A DNA stretch of 64,000 bases from Rhodobacter sp. (lineage in GTDB: Bacteria; Pseudomonadota; Alphaproteobacteria; Rhodobacterales; Rhodobacteraceae): assembly GCA_020250175.1 (NCBI GenBank), contig JADCEN010000006.1, positions 124,001-188,000 of the forward strand, in the 5' to 3' direction. The notes under the pieces are model-generated. The model searched no databases. It was given only the letters and a program-made list of their open reading frames with translations, and was not told the DNA's origin. This document shows positions 43,721 to 53,467 of the stretch, piece after piece. The translations under genes were made by a program, and so were the position numbers. How positions within the stretch are numbered: the stretch's first letter is position 1; each line of letters begins with the position of its first letter.

Positions 43721-44700
43721 AAGCCTACCATGTCGTCGGCATCGGGAACGCGATTGTCGATGTCTTCACCCAGGCCGATGACAGTTTCATCGAGTTGATG
43801 GGCATCGAGAAAGGCATCATGCAGCTGGTGGAACGCGACCGGGGCGAGATGCTGTACGGCGCGATGGCGGACCGGGTGCAGGCACCCGGCGGGTCTGTGG
43901 CCAATACGCTGGCCGGGCTGGGCAACCTTGGGCTTGACACCGCCTTCATCGGCCGGGTGCATGACGATGCGTTGGGGCGCTTTTACGCGCGGACCATGGC
44001 CGGGAACGGCACCGATTTCGTCAATCCGCCGGTGCCGGGGGGCGAATTGCCGACCTCGCGTTCGATGATCTTCGTCTCTCCTGACGGCGAGCGATCAATG
44101 AACACCTATCTGGGGATATCGTCGGAACTTGGCCCCGATGACGTGTCGGATTCGGTGGCCGGCGGGGCGCAGTTCCTGTTTCTGGAGGGATATCTTTACG
44201 ACAAGCCAAAGGGCAAGCAGGCGTTCGAACGCGCGGCCCGCCTGTGCCAGCGGAACGGCGGCAAGGCCGGCATCGCCCTGTCGGACCCGTTCTGTGTCGA
44301 CCGCCACCGCGACGATTTCCGGCGGCTGGTCAAGGATCTGGATTATGTCATCGGCAATGAACATGAATGGTGCGCGCTGTACCAGACCGACCTGTCCGCC
44401 GCACTGGAGCAGGCCGCGGCTGACGCGGGCATGGTGGTGTGTACGCGTTCGGGGCAGGATGTGATCCTGGTGCAGGGCGAGGAAGAGGCGGTCGTGCCCG
44501 TCCGCCGGATCGTGCCGGTCGATGCCACCGGGGCGGGCGATCAGTTTGCCGCCGGCTTCCTTTATGGGCTGGCCACCGGCCAGTCCCTGGCCATCAGCGG
44601 CCGCATGGGCTGCGTCGCGGCCGCCGAGGTGATCAGCCATTTCGGCGCCCGCCCGGAGACCGACCTCAAGGCCCTGTTCCGCCGCAACGGATTGATCTGA
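43717..44700 (+). CDS. PfkB family carbohydrate/adenosine kinase
   Basis: A 327-residue ribokinase-like enzyme. The first PfkB signature is GGSVANTLAGLGNLG, and the second, with the catalytic aspartate and anion hole, is VDATGAGDQFAAGFLYGL. The N-terminal VVGIGNAIVDVF and the order of loops resemble adenosine kinases. The exact substrate (adenosine or a sugar) is inferred. It is coupled to nth by a four-base overlap but the two have no obvious functional link. Confidence 0.85.
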   Translation: MKAYHVVGIGNAIVDVFTQADDSFIELMGIEKGIMQLVERDRGEMLYGAMADRVQAPGGSVANTLAGLGNLGLDTAFIGRVHDDALGRFYARTMAGNGTDFVNPPVPGGELPTSRSMIFVSPDGERSMNTYLGISSELGPDDVSDSVAGGAQFLFLEGYLYDKPKGKQAFERAARLCQRNGGKAGIALSDPFCVDRHRDDFRRLVKDLDYVIGNEHEWCALYQTDLSAALEQAAADAGMVVCTRSGQDVILVQGEEEAVVPVRRIVPVDATGAGDQFAAGFLYGLATGQSLAISGRMGCVAAAEVISHFGARPETDLKALFRRNGLI

Positions 44701-44795
44701 CTGCGGTAAAGCGCCCGCCAAGGGCCATCCTGCGGCGGCCATCGGCGGCCGCCGCCGCCGCGCCTGGCCAGAAGGTCCGTGTTTTCCCGCCAGCG

Positions 44796-44850
44796 CCGGG
44801 GGCTGTCTGCCCCCGGACCCCCGAGGATATTTCCGAACAGAAAATGGGGC
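44796..44850 (+). repeat. Dispersed repeat, copy 3 (complete)
   Basis: A hairpin CCGGGGGC-TGTCT-GCCCCCGG (44796-44816) is followed by ACCCCCGAGGATATTT, CCGAACAGAAAATGG. It lies about 95 bp after the kinase stop and may terminate it. This is the closest copy to the consensus. Confidence 0.65.
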
Positions 44851-44969
44851 GGGTCACGGGGAAACGCATCCTGAAATCCGATATCGCGGCTGTGATCGGC
44901 TTGCAGGGTCAGGACCCGTTGATTTACGGGCTTCAGCGCGCTTCGCCGCTGCGCAAATTGGGCGGTGAC

Positions 44970-45125
44970 GTGAGCGGTTTATTCTGCCTGATGAATGCGC
45001 AGATGGGGCGTCTGGAACCCGTCTTGCCGAAGCCCCAGGGCAAGCCACGGGCCGATGACAGGCGCGGGCCGGGCGGGATGATCTTCATCAACCGCAATGG
45101 CTTGCGCTGGCGGGACGCACCTGCC
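44970..45125 (+). pseudogene. IS5-family transposase, N-terminal remnant
   Basis: Starting at GTG 44970 the frame reads SGLFCLMNAQMGRLEPVLPK, then GKPRADDRRGPGGMIFINRNGLRWRDAPA, a clear match to the N-terminal domain of IS5/IS427-type transposases; the frame then degrades. Upstream, GGGTCAGGACCCGTTGATTT (44906-44925) may be the left end of the element. Only the first ~50 codons remain. The rest of the 587-bp gap between the kinase and ilvC holds the repeat copy at 44796 and the ilvC terminator. Confidence 0.75.
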
Positions 45126-45238
45126 GGGGGGGCACCGCCCGGACGATATACCAGGCACTGATCGTCCGGCCAGAGCGCGCCGCGCGCATGGTGCTGCCAA
45201 ACAAGGCCGCCGCGATCCCCCGCCAGGCACATTCGGGC

Positions 45239-45273
45239 CGAAAAGAAAACGGCGCGGGGCAGGTGCCCGCGCC
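45239..45273 (-). terminator. Terminator of ilvC
   Basis: On the minus strand GGCGCGGG and CCCGCGCC form an 8-bp stem, followed by the T-rich tract GTTTTCTTTTCGG, 15 bp after the ilvC stop. It is a good intrinsic terminator. Confidence 0.7.
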
Positions 45274-45287
45274 ACTGCCCGGTTGTG

Positions 45288-46439
<1,152 letters not shown>

Positions 46440-46441
46440 TC

Positions 46442-46897
46442 ATGCTTGACGATACGGATCGGCGCATTCTGCGCCGCCTTCTGGCAGAGCCGTCGCTGGG
46501 CACGGCCGGGCTTGCGGCGCGGGCCGGGGTAACGGCCGCCACCTGCTGGCGCCGACTGGCGCGGCTGGAGGCGGAAGGGGTCATCGGCGCGCGGGCGGCG
46601 GTGATCGACTGGCGGCGGATGGGCTATGAGGTGGAGGTCAGCTTGCGCTTCACGCTGGACAAGACCGATCCGCGCGCCTTCGACGAGTTTCTGGACGGGG
46701 CACGGGGCGTGCCCGAGGTGGTGTCGATCGAGACCTTTCTGGGGCGGGTGGACGTGCGGCTGACCGTGATCGCGCGCGACATGAGGCAGTACCAGGAGAT
46801 CTACCGCAGCCGCATCCTGACCCTGCCGCATATCGCCGACATCGAGGCGCTGATGCTGGTGGCGACGATCAAGGACGAGGGGGCGTTGCCGCTATGA
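46442..46897 (+). CDS. Lrp/AsnC family transcriptional regulator (first of a pair)
   Basis: A 151-residue regulator with an N-terminal helix-turn-helix (LDDTDRRILRRLLAEPSLGTAGLAARAGVTAATCWRRLARLEAEGVI) and a C-terminal RAM/AsnC effector domain ending in MLVATIKDE. It is divergent from ilvC across 131 bp, so control of branched-chain synthesis is plausible but not shown. It overlaps the second regulator (ATGA at 46894-46897). Confidence 0.9.
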   Translation: MLDDTDRRILRRLLAEPSLGTAGLAARAGVTAATCWRRLARLEAEGVIGARAAVIDWRRMGYEVEVSLRFTLDKTDPRAFDEFLDGARGVPEVVSIETFLGRVDVRLTVIARDMRQYQEIYRSRILTLPHIADIEALMLVATIKDEGALPL

Positions 46898-47352
46898 TCG
46901 ATCTGGATGACATCGACCGCGCGCTGCTGCGGGCCCTGGCGGCGGATGCAACGGAAAGTGCGGGCGCGCTGGGGCGGCGCTTTGGCCTGTCGCAGCCGGC
47001 GGCCTGGCGGCGGGTGCGGCGGCTGGAACAGGCGGGAATCCTGGCCGGCCGGCGCGTTTCGGTTGACCGCGCCGCGCTGGGGTTCGGGGTGACGGTGTTT
47101 CTGGGGGTGAAGCTGGCCACCAAGGGGCGCGTCAGCCTGGAGGATTTCGAACGCGCCGTGACGGCTATCCCCGAGGTGCAGCTGGTGCAGCATGTGCTGG
47201 GGCTGTTCGATTACCGCCTGCGGGTGGTCGCGCGCGACATTGCCGATTTCGAACGGGTGCTGCGGCGGCGGATCATGACGCTGCCCGGCGTGGGCCAGGT
47301 GGAGGCGAATGTGCTGCTGAGCGAAGAACGCAGGCCGGGGCCGCTGGGCTGA
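46894..47352 (+). CDS. Lrp/AsnC family transcriptional regulator (second of a pair)
   Basis: A 152-residue paralogue of the upstream regulator. It has the same layout: HTH (DDIDRALLRALAADATESAGALGRRFGLSQPAAWRRVRRLEQAGIL) and RAM domain (VPEVQLVQHVLG region as IPEVQLVQHVLGLFDYRLRVVARD). Tandem, translationally coupled Lrp-type genes suggest that the two proteins form hetero-oligomers; this is inferred. A dispersed repeat copy follows its stop and may be the terminator. Confidence 0.9.
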   Translation: MIDLDDIDRALLRALAADATESAGALGRRFGLSQPAAWRRVRRLEQAGILAGRRVSVDRAALGFGVTVFLGVKLATKGRVSLEDFERAVTAIPEVQLVQHVLGLFDYRLRVVARDIADFERVLRRRIMTLPGVGQVEANVLLSEERRPGPLG

Positions 47353-47359
47353 GGGCGGA

Positions 47360-47407
47360 CCGGGGGCCAGCCCCCGGACCCCCGGGGTATTTCCGCCGAA
47401 AAGAAAC
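47360..47407 (+). repeat. Dispersed repeat, copy 4 (divergent tail)
   Basis: A hairpin CCGGGGGC-CA-GCCCCCGG (47360-47377) is followed by ACCCCCGGGGTATTTCCGCC and GAAAAGAAACC. The tail differs from copies 1-3 after TATTTCCG, and shares CCGAAAAGAAA with the ilvC terminator. It probably ends the AsnC pair transcript. Confidence 0.6.
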
Positions 47408-47471
47408 CTGTGGCATGGCAAGGGGCAGGGGCGCTAAAGAGAAGTCGCAATCTGGACCGGAGGACCTGCCC

Positions 47472-48599
47472 ATGCCCGCCTTGCTGCCTTACGTCGACCC
47501 GGACGGGTTGCAGGAGTTTTCCGTGGTCTTTACCGACCGGTCGCTGAACCATATGTCGGCGAAGTTTCAGGCCGTGATGCGCGATATCTCTGCCATGCTG
47601 AAAGAGGTTTATGCCGCCGATGCCGTGGCGGTGGTGCCGGGGGGCGGCACTTATGGGATGGAGGCGGTGGTGCGGCAGTTCGGCACGGGCAAGCGTGTGC
47701 TGATCGTGCGGAACGGCTGGTTTTCCTTCCGCTGGAGCCAGATTTTCGACATGGGCGGCTTTGCGGCCGAGACCGAAGTGGTGATGGCCCGGCAGGAGGG
47801 CGCAGGCCCGCGGGCACCCTATGCGCCGCCGCCCGTTGACGAAGTGGTGTCTGCGATCCGCCGGATGCGCCCCGAGGTGGTCTTCGCCCCGCATGTGGAG
47901 ACGAGCGCAGGCATCATCCTGCCCGATGCCTATGTCGCCGCGATGGCCGATGCCGCGCATGAGGTGGGCGCGCTTCTGGTGCTGGACTGCATCGCGTCAG
48001 GCTGTGTCTGGGTCGACATGGCGGCAACGGGCGTGGATGTGCTGATCTCGGCCCCGCAGAAGGGCTGGTCGGCCTCGCCCGCCGCCGGGTTGGTGATGCT
48101 GTCGGCCCGGGCCGGGGCGCGGCTGGCCGACACCACATCGAACAGCTTTGCGCTGGACCTGAAGAAATGGCGCGCCATCATGGCGGCCTATGAGGGCGGC
48201 GGACATGCCTATCATGCGACGATGCCCACCGATGCGCTGACACTGTTCCGCGATACCATGGCGGAAACCCGCGCTTACGGCTTTTCGCGCCTGAAAGAGG
48301 CGCAGTGGAAACTGGGCGAGGGTGTGCGCGGCATGCTGGCGGCCAGGCAGGTGGCCAGTGTTGCCGCAGACGGCTTTGGCGCGCCGGGGGTTGTGGTCAG
48401 CTATACCGACGATCCCGACATTCAGAACGGGCGCAAATTCGCCGCCGAGGGCATGCAGATTGCCGCCGGGGTGCCGTTGCAGGTGGGTGAGGGGACGGAA
48501 TTCCGCACCTTCCGGCTGGGGCTGTTCGGGCTGGACAAGCTGTATGACGTGCCGGGCACGCTGGGGCGGCTGCAGGCGGTGGTCGACCGGGTGCTGTAA
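47472..48599 (+). CDS. Class V aminotransferase (alanine-glyoxylate aminotransferase family)
   Basis: A PLP-dependent enzyme of 375 residues. The substrate/cofactor regions are VVPGGGTYGMEAV, HVETSAGIILP, VLDCIASGCVWVDM and the PLP lysine in ISAPQKGWSASPAAG. The sequence resembles a subgroup common in Rhodobacterales that is annotated only as alanine-glyoxylate-aminotransferase-like; its true amino donor is not known. The ATG at 47472 follows GGAGGACC. It is monocistronic. Confidence 0.84.
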   Translation: MPALLPYVDPDGLQEFSVVFTDRSLNHMSAKFQAVMRDISAMLKEVYAADAVAVVPGGGTYGMEAVVRQFGTGKRVLIVRNGWFSFRWSQIFDMGGFAAETEVVMARQEGAGPRAPYAPPPVDEVVSAIRRMRPEVVFAPHVETSAGIILPDAYVAAMADAAHEVGALLVLDCIASGCVWVDMAATGVDVLISAPQKGWSASPAAGLVMLSARAGARLADTTSNSFALDLKKWRAIMAAYEGGGHAYHATMPTDALTLFRDTMAETRAYGFSRLKEAQWKLGEGVRGMLAARQVASVAADGFGAPGVVVSYTDDPDIQNGRKFAAEGMQIAAGVPLQVGEGTEFRTFRLGLFGLDKLYDVPGTLGRLQAVVDRVL

Positions 48600-48652
48600 T
48601 CGCGGCGCAGTACCGGCAACAGGGCTTGACAGGCCGTGCGGGCAGCGGCGGT

Positions 48653-49852
48653 TCAGCTGATCCCCAGCCCCGCCTTCATCAGCGATCTGCGCAGCGGGGC
48701 CACCGAATGAAGCGTGTTCAGCGCGGCGGCGCGCAGGCTGTGCAGGGCGGGGTCGCCCATCATCGAGGCGCGGTTCAGCGCGTCGATTCCGGTGATCCGG
48801 GCCTGCACCTGCCAGTGGCGCAGTCTGTGATAGGCATCGAGCATCTGCGGTCCGCCCAAGCCTGCCCGATCAGCCAGCGCCAGCGCCAGAAGCACGCGCA
48901 GGTCAGCCAGGCTCATGTTCAACCCCTGCGCGCCGATGGGCGGCAGGACATGGGCGGCTTCGGCCATCAGCGCGCAGCGTTCACCTGCCATGCGGTCGGC
49001 GATCTGGCTGATGATCGGCCAGACCGTGCGGCGGCCGGTCAGCGACAGCGGGCCAAGAACGGCGCTGGACCGGTCCGTCATTGCCGCTTCGAACTCCGGC
49101 ACCGGCAGGGCGGCCAGGCGCAGCACCTCTGGCCCGGTTTCCATCCAGACGACCGCCGAGCAGGGGGTACCGTCCCGGTCGGGCAGCGGCACCAGGGTGA
49201 AGGGGCCACCCGAGCGGTGGATCTCGGTCGAGATGTTCTGATGCGGGACGGGGTGGGTGACGGCAAAGGCCAGCGCCTTTTGCCCGTAGCGCGTGGTCTG
49301 CACGCCGATGCCCAGCGCCTGGCGGATGGTGGAATTGCGCCCATCGGCGGCGATCACCATGCGGGCGGCCACGCGGGTGCCGTCGGACAGGGTCACCAGC
49401 GCCTCGGACCCGCGCGTGAGCAACCGGGTGGTGGCAAGGCCGGGGCGGAAATCGACAACCGGCAGGTCGGCCAGACGTGCGACCATTTCGCGGCGCAACA
49501 GCCAGTTCGCCACGTTCCAGCCAAAGGGCTGGTCGGAAATGTCGGCGGCAACGAAATCCCGGACGAGGCGCGGCACCGGCCTGGGGCTGCCCGCATCGAT
49601 GATCCGCATCACCTGCAAGGGGGTGGCAAAGGGGTGCAGGCGCGCCCACAGGCCCGCTTGCTGCAGCACCGGAACCGAGGGTTGCAGCACGGCGGTGGTG
49701 CGCAGGTCCGCACCCACGGTTCCGGCATCGGTGATCGGCGCGTCCGGATCGACGCACAGCACCGAAAAGCCTGCAGACCCGAAGGCGGCGGCGGCTGTCA
49801 GCCCGGCAACGCCGCCGCCGGAAATCAGGATATCGGTGGTGATCCGGGTCAT
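48653..49852 (-). CDS. FAD-dependent monooxygenase, UbiH/UbiF-like
   Basis: Flavoprotein hydroxylase of 399 residues. The dinucleotide loop is DILISGGGVAGLTAAAAFGS at the N-terminus, with MVIAADGRNSTIRQALG in the middle and MAEAAHVLPPIGAQGLNMSLADLRVL, the UbiH-family FAD/substrate motif. This family hydroxylates the ubiquinone ring; which position is modified cannot be told. The start ATG at 49852 (MTRITTDILI) is the natural choice. Downstream convergent neighbour is the class V aminotransferase. Confidence 0.88.
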   Translation of the reverse strand: MTRITTDILISGGGVAGLTAAAAFGSAGFSVLCVDPDAPITDAGTVGADLRTTAVLQPSVPVLQQAGLWARLHPFATPLQVMRIIDAGSPRPVPRLVRDFVAADISDQPFGWNVANWLLRREMVARLADLPVVDFRPGLATTRLLTRGSEALVTLSDGTRVAARMVIAADGRNSTIRQALGIGVQTTRYGQKALAFAVTHPVPHQNISTEIHRSGGPFTLVPLPDRDGTPCSAVVWMETGPEVLRLAALPVPEFEAAMTDRSSAVLGPLSLTGRRTVWPIISQIADRMAGERCALMAEAAHVLPPIGAQGLNMSLADLRVLLALALADRAGLGGPQMLDAYHRLRHWQVQARITGIDALNRASMMGDPALHSLRAAALNTLHSVAPLRRSLMKAGLGIS

Positions 49853-50135
49853 GTCGCCTCTGTTCTTGCCCGAACCAGAGATAGGGCAGGGCCAAGGAAA
49901 GGTCCAAGCGGCAATTCGCCCGGGGTCAGCCCCCGGGGCATGGTGATCGGCAGCACGAACCCCGCCGGCGTGCCGGGCGCAAGGGCAACAAGACCCCCGA
50001 TTGGCGCCGCCACCACAGTACCGGCTGCGCGAAAGGTCGGGGGGGTATTGGCACGAGAACTCTCCGGCTGCTTTCGCGCGGGGAAAAGTGGCGGCGCGCA
50101 GGCACAGCACGGCGGGGTGCCGCAGGCCGGTGTCA

Positions 50136-50783
50136 TCAGGGCACAAGGAAGGCCAGGAATTCGGTCAGGTCGGCGTGGTGGTGGTGGATATGCGGGGCGG
50201 GCAGCGGATCGGGGGCGATGTGGATGGTGCGCATGCCCATCTCGTGCGGGGCCGCCAGGTTGCGCGCATCATCCTCGAACATCGCGGCGCGGGCAGGTGT
50301 CAGGCCATCGGCGGTGAAGACGGCCTCGAAGGCGGCCCGCTCGGGCTTTGGCAGGAAGCCTGCATGTTCCACCCCGTAGACGGCATCGAAGAGGTTGGCC
50401 AGCCCGCGCGCTGCCAGCACACGTTCGGCATAGGGGGCGCAGCCATTGGTATAGACGATGCGCCGCCCCGGCAGTGCCGCGATGCGCCGCGCCAGAAGCG
50501 GGTCCGCTTCCAGATGCGCAAGCGAGATGTCGTGCACATCGGTCAGGTAGGGGCCGGGATCAACCCCGTGTTCCTGCATCAGCCCGGCCAGCGTCGTGCC
50601 ATAGGTGGCCCAGTAATGTTGGCGCAGACGGTCGGCTTCGGGGCGGTCCAGGCCGAGGGTCTGCATCACCCAGGCGGTCATGCGCACTTCGATCTGGTCG
50701 AAGAGACGGGCCGAGGGCGGATAAAGCGTGTTGTCCAGATCGAAGACCCAGGCATTCACATGGTGAAAATGATGTGCAACCAT
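50136..50783 (-). CDS. HAD-superfamily pyrimidine 5'-nucleotidase
   Basis: A 215-residue HAD phosphatase of the SDT1/pyrimidine nucleotidase type. Motif I is VFDLDNTLYPP, motif II threonine is IVYTNG, and motifs III-IV are FLPKPERAAFEAVF and AMFEDDARNL. It likely removes phosphate from UMP/CMP-like nucleotides. The histidine-rich start MVAHHFHHVN is unusual but the ATG at 50783 is the only convincing start. It is divergent from the GntR gene. Confidence 0.86.
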   Translation of the reverse strand: MVAHHFHHVNAWVFDLDNTLYPPSARLFDQIEVRMTAWVMQTLGLDRPEADRLRQHYWATYGTTLAGLMQEHGVDPGPYLTDVHDISLAHLEADPLLARRIAALPGRRIVYTNGCAPYAERVLAARGLANLFDAVYGVEHAGFLPKPERAAFEAVFTADGLTPARAAMFEDDARNLAAPHEMGMRTIHIAPDPLPAPHIHHHHADLTEFLAFLVP

Positions 50784-50890
50784 ATGCGCCACACTATCCG
50801 CCGCCGGCGCGGTGTTCAATGTGACGCCGATCCGTTTGATCCCGCCCGGTCCGCAGGACCGGGTCGGGGCCCACGACACAGGAACGCCCG

Positions 50891-51544
50891 ATGCCCGACC
50901 TCAGGCCACCGATGAAGGATGCCTATACGCTGATCCTTGAGGCGATCGATGCCGGGGTCTACGGGCCGGGGGACCGGCTTGTGGAATCCGAACTGGCCGA
51001 GCGTCTGGGGGTGTCGCGCACGCCCGTGCGCGAGGCGCTGCAGCGGCTGGAGACGCAGTCGATGCTGACGCGCGACGGGCGCAGCCTGATCGTAGCCTCG
51101 CTCGATCATAACCAGCTGTCCGAGCTTTACGTGGTGCGCACCGAGTTGGAGGGGCTGGCGGCACGGCTGGCGGCACGCCATGCCTCGGACGAGGAGATCC
51201 GGGTTCTGCGCGGCATGGTCACGGATGACCTTAAGCTGCTGGGTGGCGATCCGCGCGCGCTGAGCCGGGCGAACAAGCGGTTTCACCGCCAGGTCCATCT
51301 GGCGTCGCACAACCGGTTCCTGATCCAGCAGCTGGATCTGGTGCACCGGTCAATGGCGCTGATGGCGACCACGTCTTTCGCCGCCGAAGGGCGCGACGGG
51401 GTGGCGCTGGCCGAACATGCCGCGCTGGTGGCGGCGATCGAGGCGCATGACGGCGATGCGGCCTATGCGGCCCTGAAGACCCATATCTCGAAAGCCTTCG
51501 AGACGCGGCTGCGTGTGGATGCGGGCGAGTTGAAGTTCAGGTAG
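50891..51544 (+). CDS. GntR family transcriptional regulator (FCD domain)
   Basis: A 217-residue regulator with the GntR winged helix (ILEAIDAGVYGPGDRLVESELAERLGVSRTPVREALQRLETQSML) and an FCD domain with ANKRFHRQVHLAS and EHAALVAAIEAHDGDAA. The FCD fold binds metal and small acids. Its end overlaps the convergent glycosyltransferase gene by 8 bp, so the two genes have no terminator between them. Target genes are not evident. Confidence 0.88.
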   Translation: MPDLRPPMKDAYTLILEAIDAGVYGPGDRLVESELAERLGVSRTPVREALQRLETQSMLTRDGRSLIVASLDHNQLSELYVVRTELEGLAARLAARHASDEEIRVLRGMVTDDLKLLGGDPRALSRANKRFHRQVHLASHNRFLIQQLDLVHRSMALMATTSFAAEGRDGVALAEHAALVAAIEAHDGDAAYAALKTHISKAFETRLRVDAGELKFR

Positions 51545-53423
51545 CGGGATCACTGCAAAGGCCGTGCTGCGTCTTGTCCCAGTAGAAGGGCCGGCGGATC
51601 ATCTCGTACAGGGCCTTGCCGGCCGCAAGGCAGGCCAGCGGCTGTACCAGGTGCGGCAGGACCACCCAGGCAAGGGGCAGCTTCCGCCCCCGCGCGCGCA
51701 GGCCTGTCACCGCAAGGGCAAGGCGGACTGACTCGCTCAGCAGACCCAGCCCAAACAGCACCAGGGCGCCGCCCGGCGGCAGCAGATGCAGCAGCGGATG
51801 GGGAAACCCCAGCGAGACGGCCCAAAGCAGCAGCAGCGCGGGAAACAAGGCGGCCTGCGCGATGCTTCCCAGAAACAGGATGTTGAAGGCGATGAACCCC
51901 TTCAGGCCCAAAGCGCGCCACAGCAGGTGCGGGCGGCGCATATGGACGCGCCATGTCATCATGTAGCCCTTGATCCAGCGCGACCGCTGGCGGACCCAGA
52001 GCCAGGGGCGGCAATTCGCCTCTTCCCGCGTGACCGAGGTGATGATGTCCGTCCGGTAGCCGTGGCGGACAAGCCGGATGCCAAGATCGGCATCTTCGGT
52101 CACGTTGTGGGCATCCCAGCCGCCGACAGCCTCCAGCGCGCTGCGGCGGAAGAACAGGGTGGTGCCGCCCAGCGGCACCGGCAGGCCCAAGCGGCTGAGG
52201 CCGGGCAGGACCACGCGGAACCAGACGGCATATTCCACCGTAAAGGCGAGTGACAGCCAGTTGCGGGCCGGATTGTAGAAATCGAGCACGCCTTGCAGGC
52301 AGGCCACCTCGGGGCCACAGTCGGCGAACCGCCGGACGACGGCCCTGATCTGGTCAGGGTCGGGGGCATCTTCGGCATCATAGACGCCGATGATGCTGCC
52401 CCGGCAGAACGGCAGGGCATAGTTCAGGGCGCGGGGTTTGGTCTTCAGCGTGCCGCCCGGCACGGTCAGCAGGCGCATCCAGGGCGGAAGCCGCGTTTGC
52501 AGCAGGGCCGCCCGGGTCTGGTGATCATCCTCCTCCAGCACAAGGATAATCTCCAGCCGGTCGCGCGGATAGTCGATCCGGCCAAGGCGCTGCACCAGCC
52601 GCGCGGCGATATTGGACTCGCGGTAAAGCGCCACAAGGACAGAGACCTGGGGCAAGGGGGCCGGGGCGGCAGGTGGCACCGGGGCGGCAGGCCGGCGCAG
52701 TGCGGCAAGAAGGGCTGCCGCCGAAAGGGCGGTGGTCAAGACCATTGCCAGCAGGGCGGCGAAGGTGAGGAGGATCAGCAGGGCACCGGGGGCAATTGTG
52801 CCAAGACCGGTCACGGCCGCGCCAAGAAAAAGCAGGCTTCGGCCCGGTCGGGCCATGCCCCGGCAGCTTTCGTCGGCGGGACTGAGCGTTTCGGCCTTCC
52901 GGCAGAGTTCATCGCCCCGGCAGCGGACGAGGGCGGCCTCGATCCGGTCGGCCGGGGCCAGTGCGAAGCGCACGCGGCCGAAGACTGCCCGGACCAGATC
53001 GATGCGACGTTCGATCTGGCCGGGACTGGCGACCAGCACGCAGGTGATGCCACGGCGCCTGCCCCAGGGAAGGATGCCAAGCCGAAGGCAGGCTTCCGCC
53101 CCAAGACGGTCGACCAAGGCGGGGTCGGGGGGCAATTGCACCGGATCGATCAAACCAAGCCCGGCGTGGCGGGCCAAAGACTGCGTCAGGGCGGGATTGC
53201 TGGCAAGACCCAGCGAAAGCAGGGTCTGGGGCAGCCTTTCGTCCCCGGCTGCCGGATGGGTGACGATGGTTGCGACGGCATGGCCATCAATCACGCCGTC
53301 GGCCAGCAGCTGTTGCGCCAGATCCCGTGCCTGTTTGCGGTACGCGGGCAAAGGCGGGCGGTCCACCACCCGAAGGCGGCGTTCCGGCAAGGGGGACAGC
53401 TTGCGCAGTGGCAGGACGGACAT
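51537..53423 (-). CDS. Membrane glycosyltransferase 2 (cellulose-synthase-like) with MshEN-like N-terminal domain
   Basis: A 628-residue processive glycosyltransferase. The first ~165 residues resemble the type II secretion ATPase N-terminal (MshEN) fold: LAQQLLADGVIDGHAVATIV, then LPQTLLSLGLASNPALTQSLARHAGLGLIDP and ILPWGRRRGITCVLVASPGQ. Two membrane segments follow (about 195-240), then the GT2 domain with VLVALYRESNIAARLVQRL, DAEDAPDPDQ, TEDADLGIRL and QRSRW (the QxxRW motif of polymer synthases). Several more helices close the protein. Such proteins likely make an exopolysaccharide, and MshEN domains can bind c-di-GMP. Upstream are CtrA-like boxes and a start-codon hairpin. The sugar is unknown. 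Confidence 0.82.
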   Translation of the reverse strand: MSVLPLRKLSPLPERRLRVVDRPPLPAYRKQARDLAQQLLADGVIDGHAVATIVTHPAAGDERLPQTLLSLGLASNPALTQSLARHAGLGLIDPVQLPPDPALVDRLGAEACLRLGILPWGRRRGITCVLVASPGQIERRIDLVRAVFGRVRFALAPADRIEAALVRCRGDELCRKAETLSPADESCRGMARPGRSLLFLGAAVTGLGTIAPGALLILLTFAALLAMVLTTALSAAALLAALRRPAAPVPPAAPAPLPQVSVLVALYRESNIAARLVQRLGRIDYPRDRLEIILVLEEDDHQTRAALLQTRLPPWMRLLTVPGGTLKTKPRALNYALPFCRGSIIGVYDAEDAPDPDQIRAVVRRFADCGPEVACLQGVLDFYNPARNWLSLAFTVEYAVWFRVVLPGLSRLGLPVPLGGTTLFFRRSALEAVGGWDAHNVTEDADLGIRLVRHGYRTDIITSVTREEANCRPWLWVRQRSRWIKGYMMTWRVHMRRPHLLWRALGLKGFIAFNILFLGSIAQAALFPALLLLWAVSLGFPHPLLHLLPPGGALVLFGLGLLSESVRLALAVTGLRARGRKLPLAWVVLPHLVQPLACLAAGKALYEMIRRPFYWDKTQHGLCSDPAT

Positions 53424-53450
53424 TCGGCGAAACCCTTCAACTTCGCCGAA
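53423..53450 (-). promoter_or_regulatory. Start-codon hairpin of the GT2 gene
   Basis: Perfect 9-bp arms TTCGGCGAA (minus 53450-53442) and TTCGCCGAA (53431-53423) flank a 10-base loop, GTTGAAGGGT, which carries the AAGGG ribosome binding site. The last A of the 3' arm is the A of the start codon. It could modulate initiation. Confidence 0.5.
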
Positions 53451-53467
53451 AGGTTGAAATATCGCGG

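Noticed and set aside
49849-50136. A 95-codon minus-strand frame between the nucleotidase and the UbiH-like gene, overlapping its start as ATGA
   Set aside because: The overlap is suggestive, but the peptide is Pro/Ala/Gly-rich, has no recognisable motif or ribosome binding site, and could arise by chance in this GC-rich gap. A conservation check would decide.
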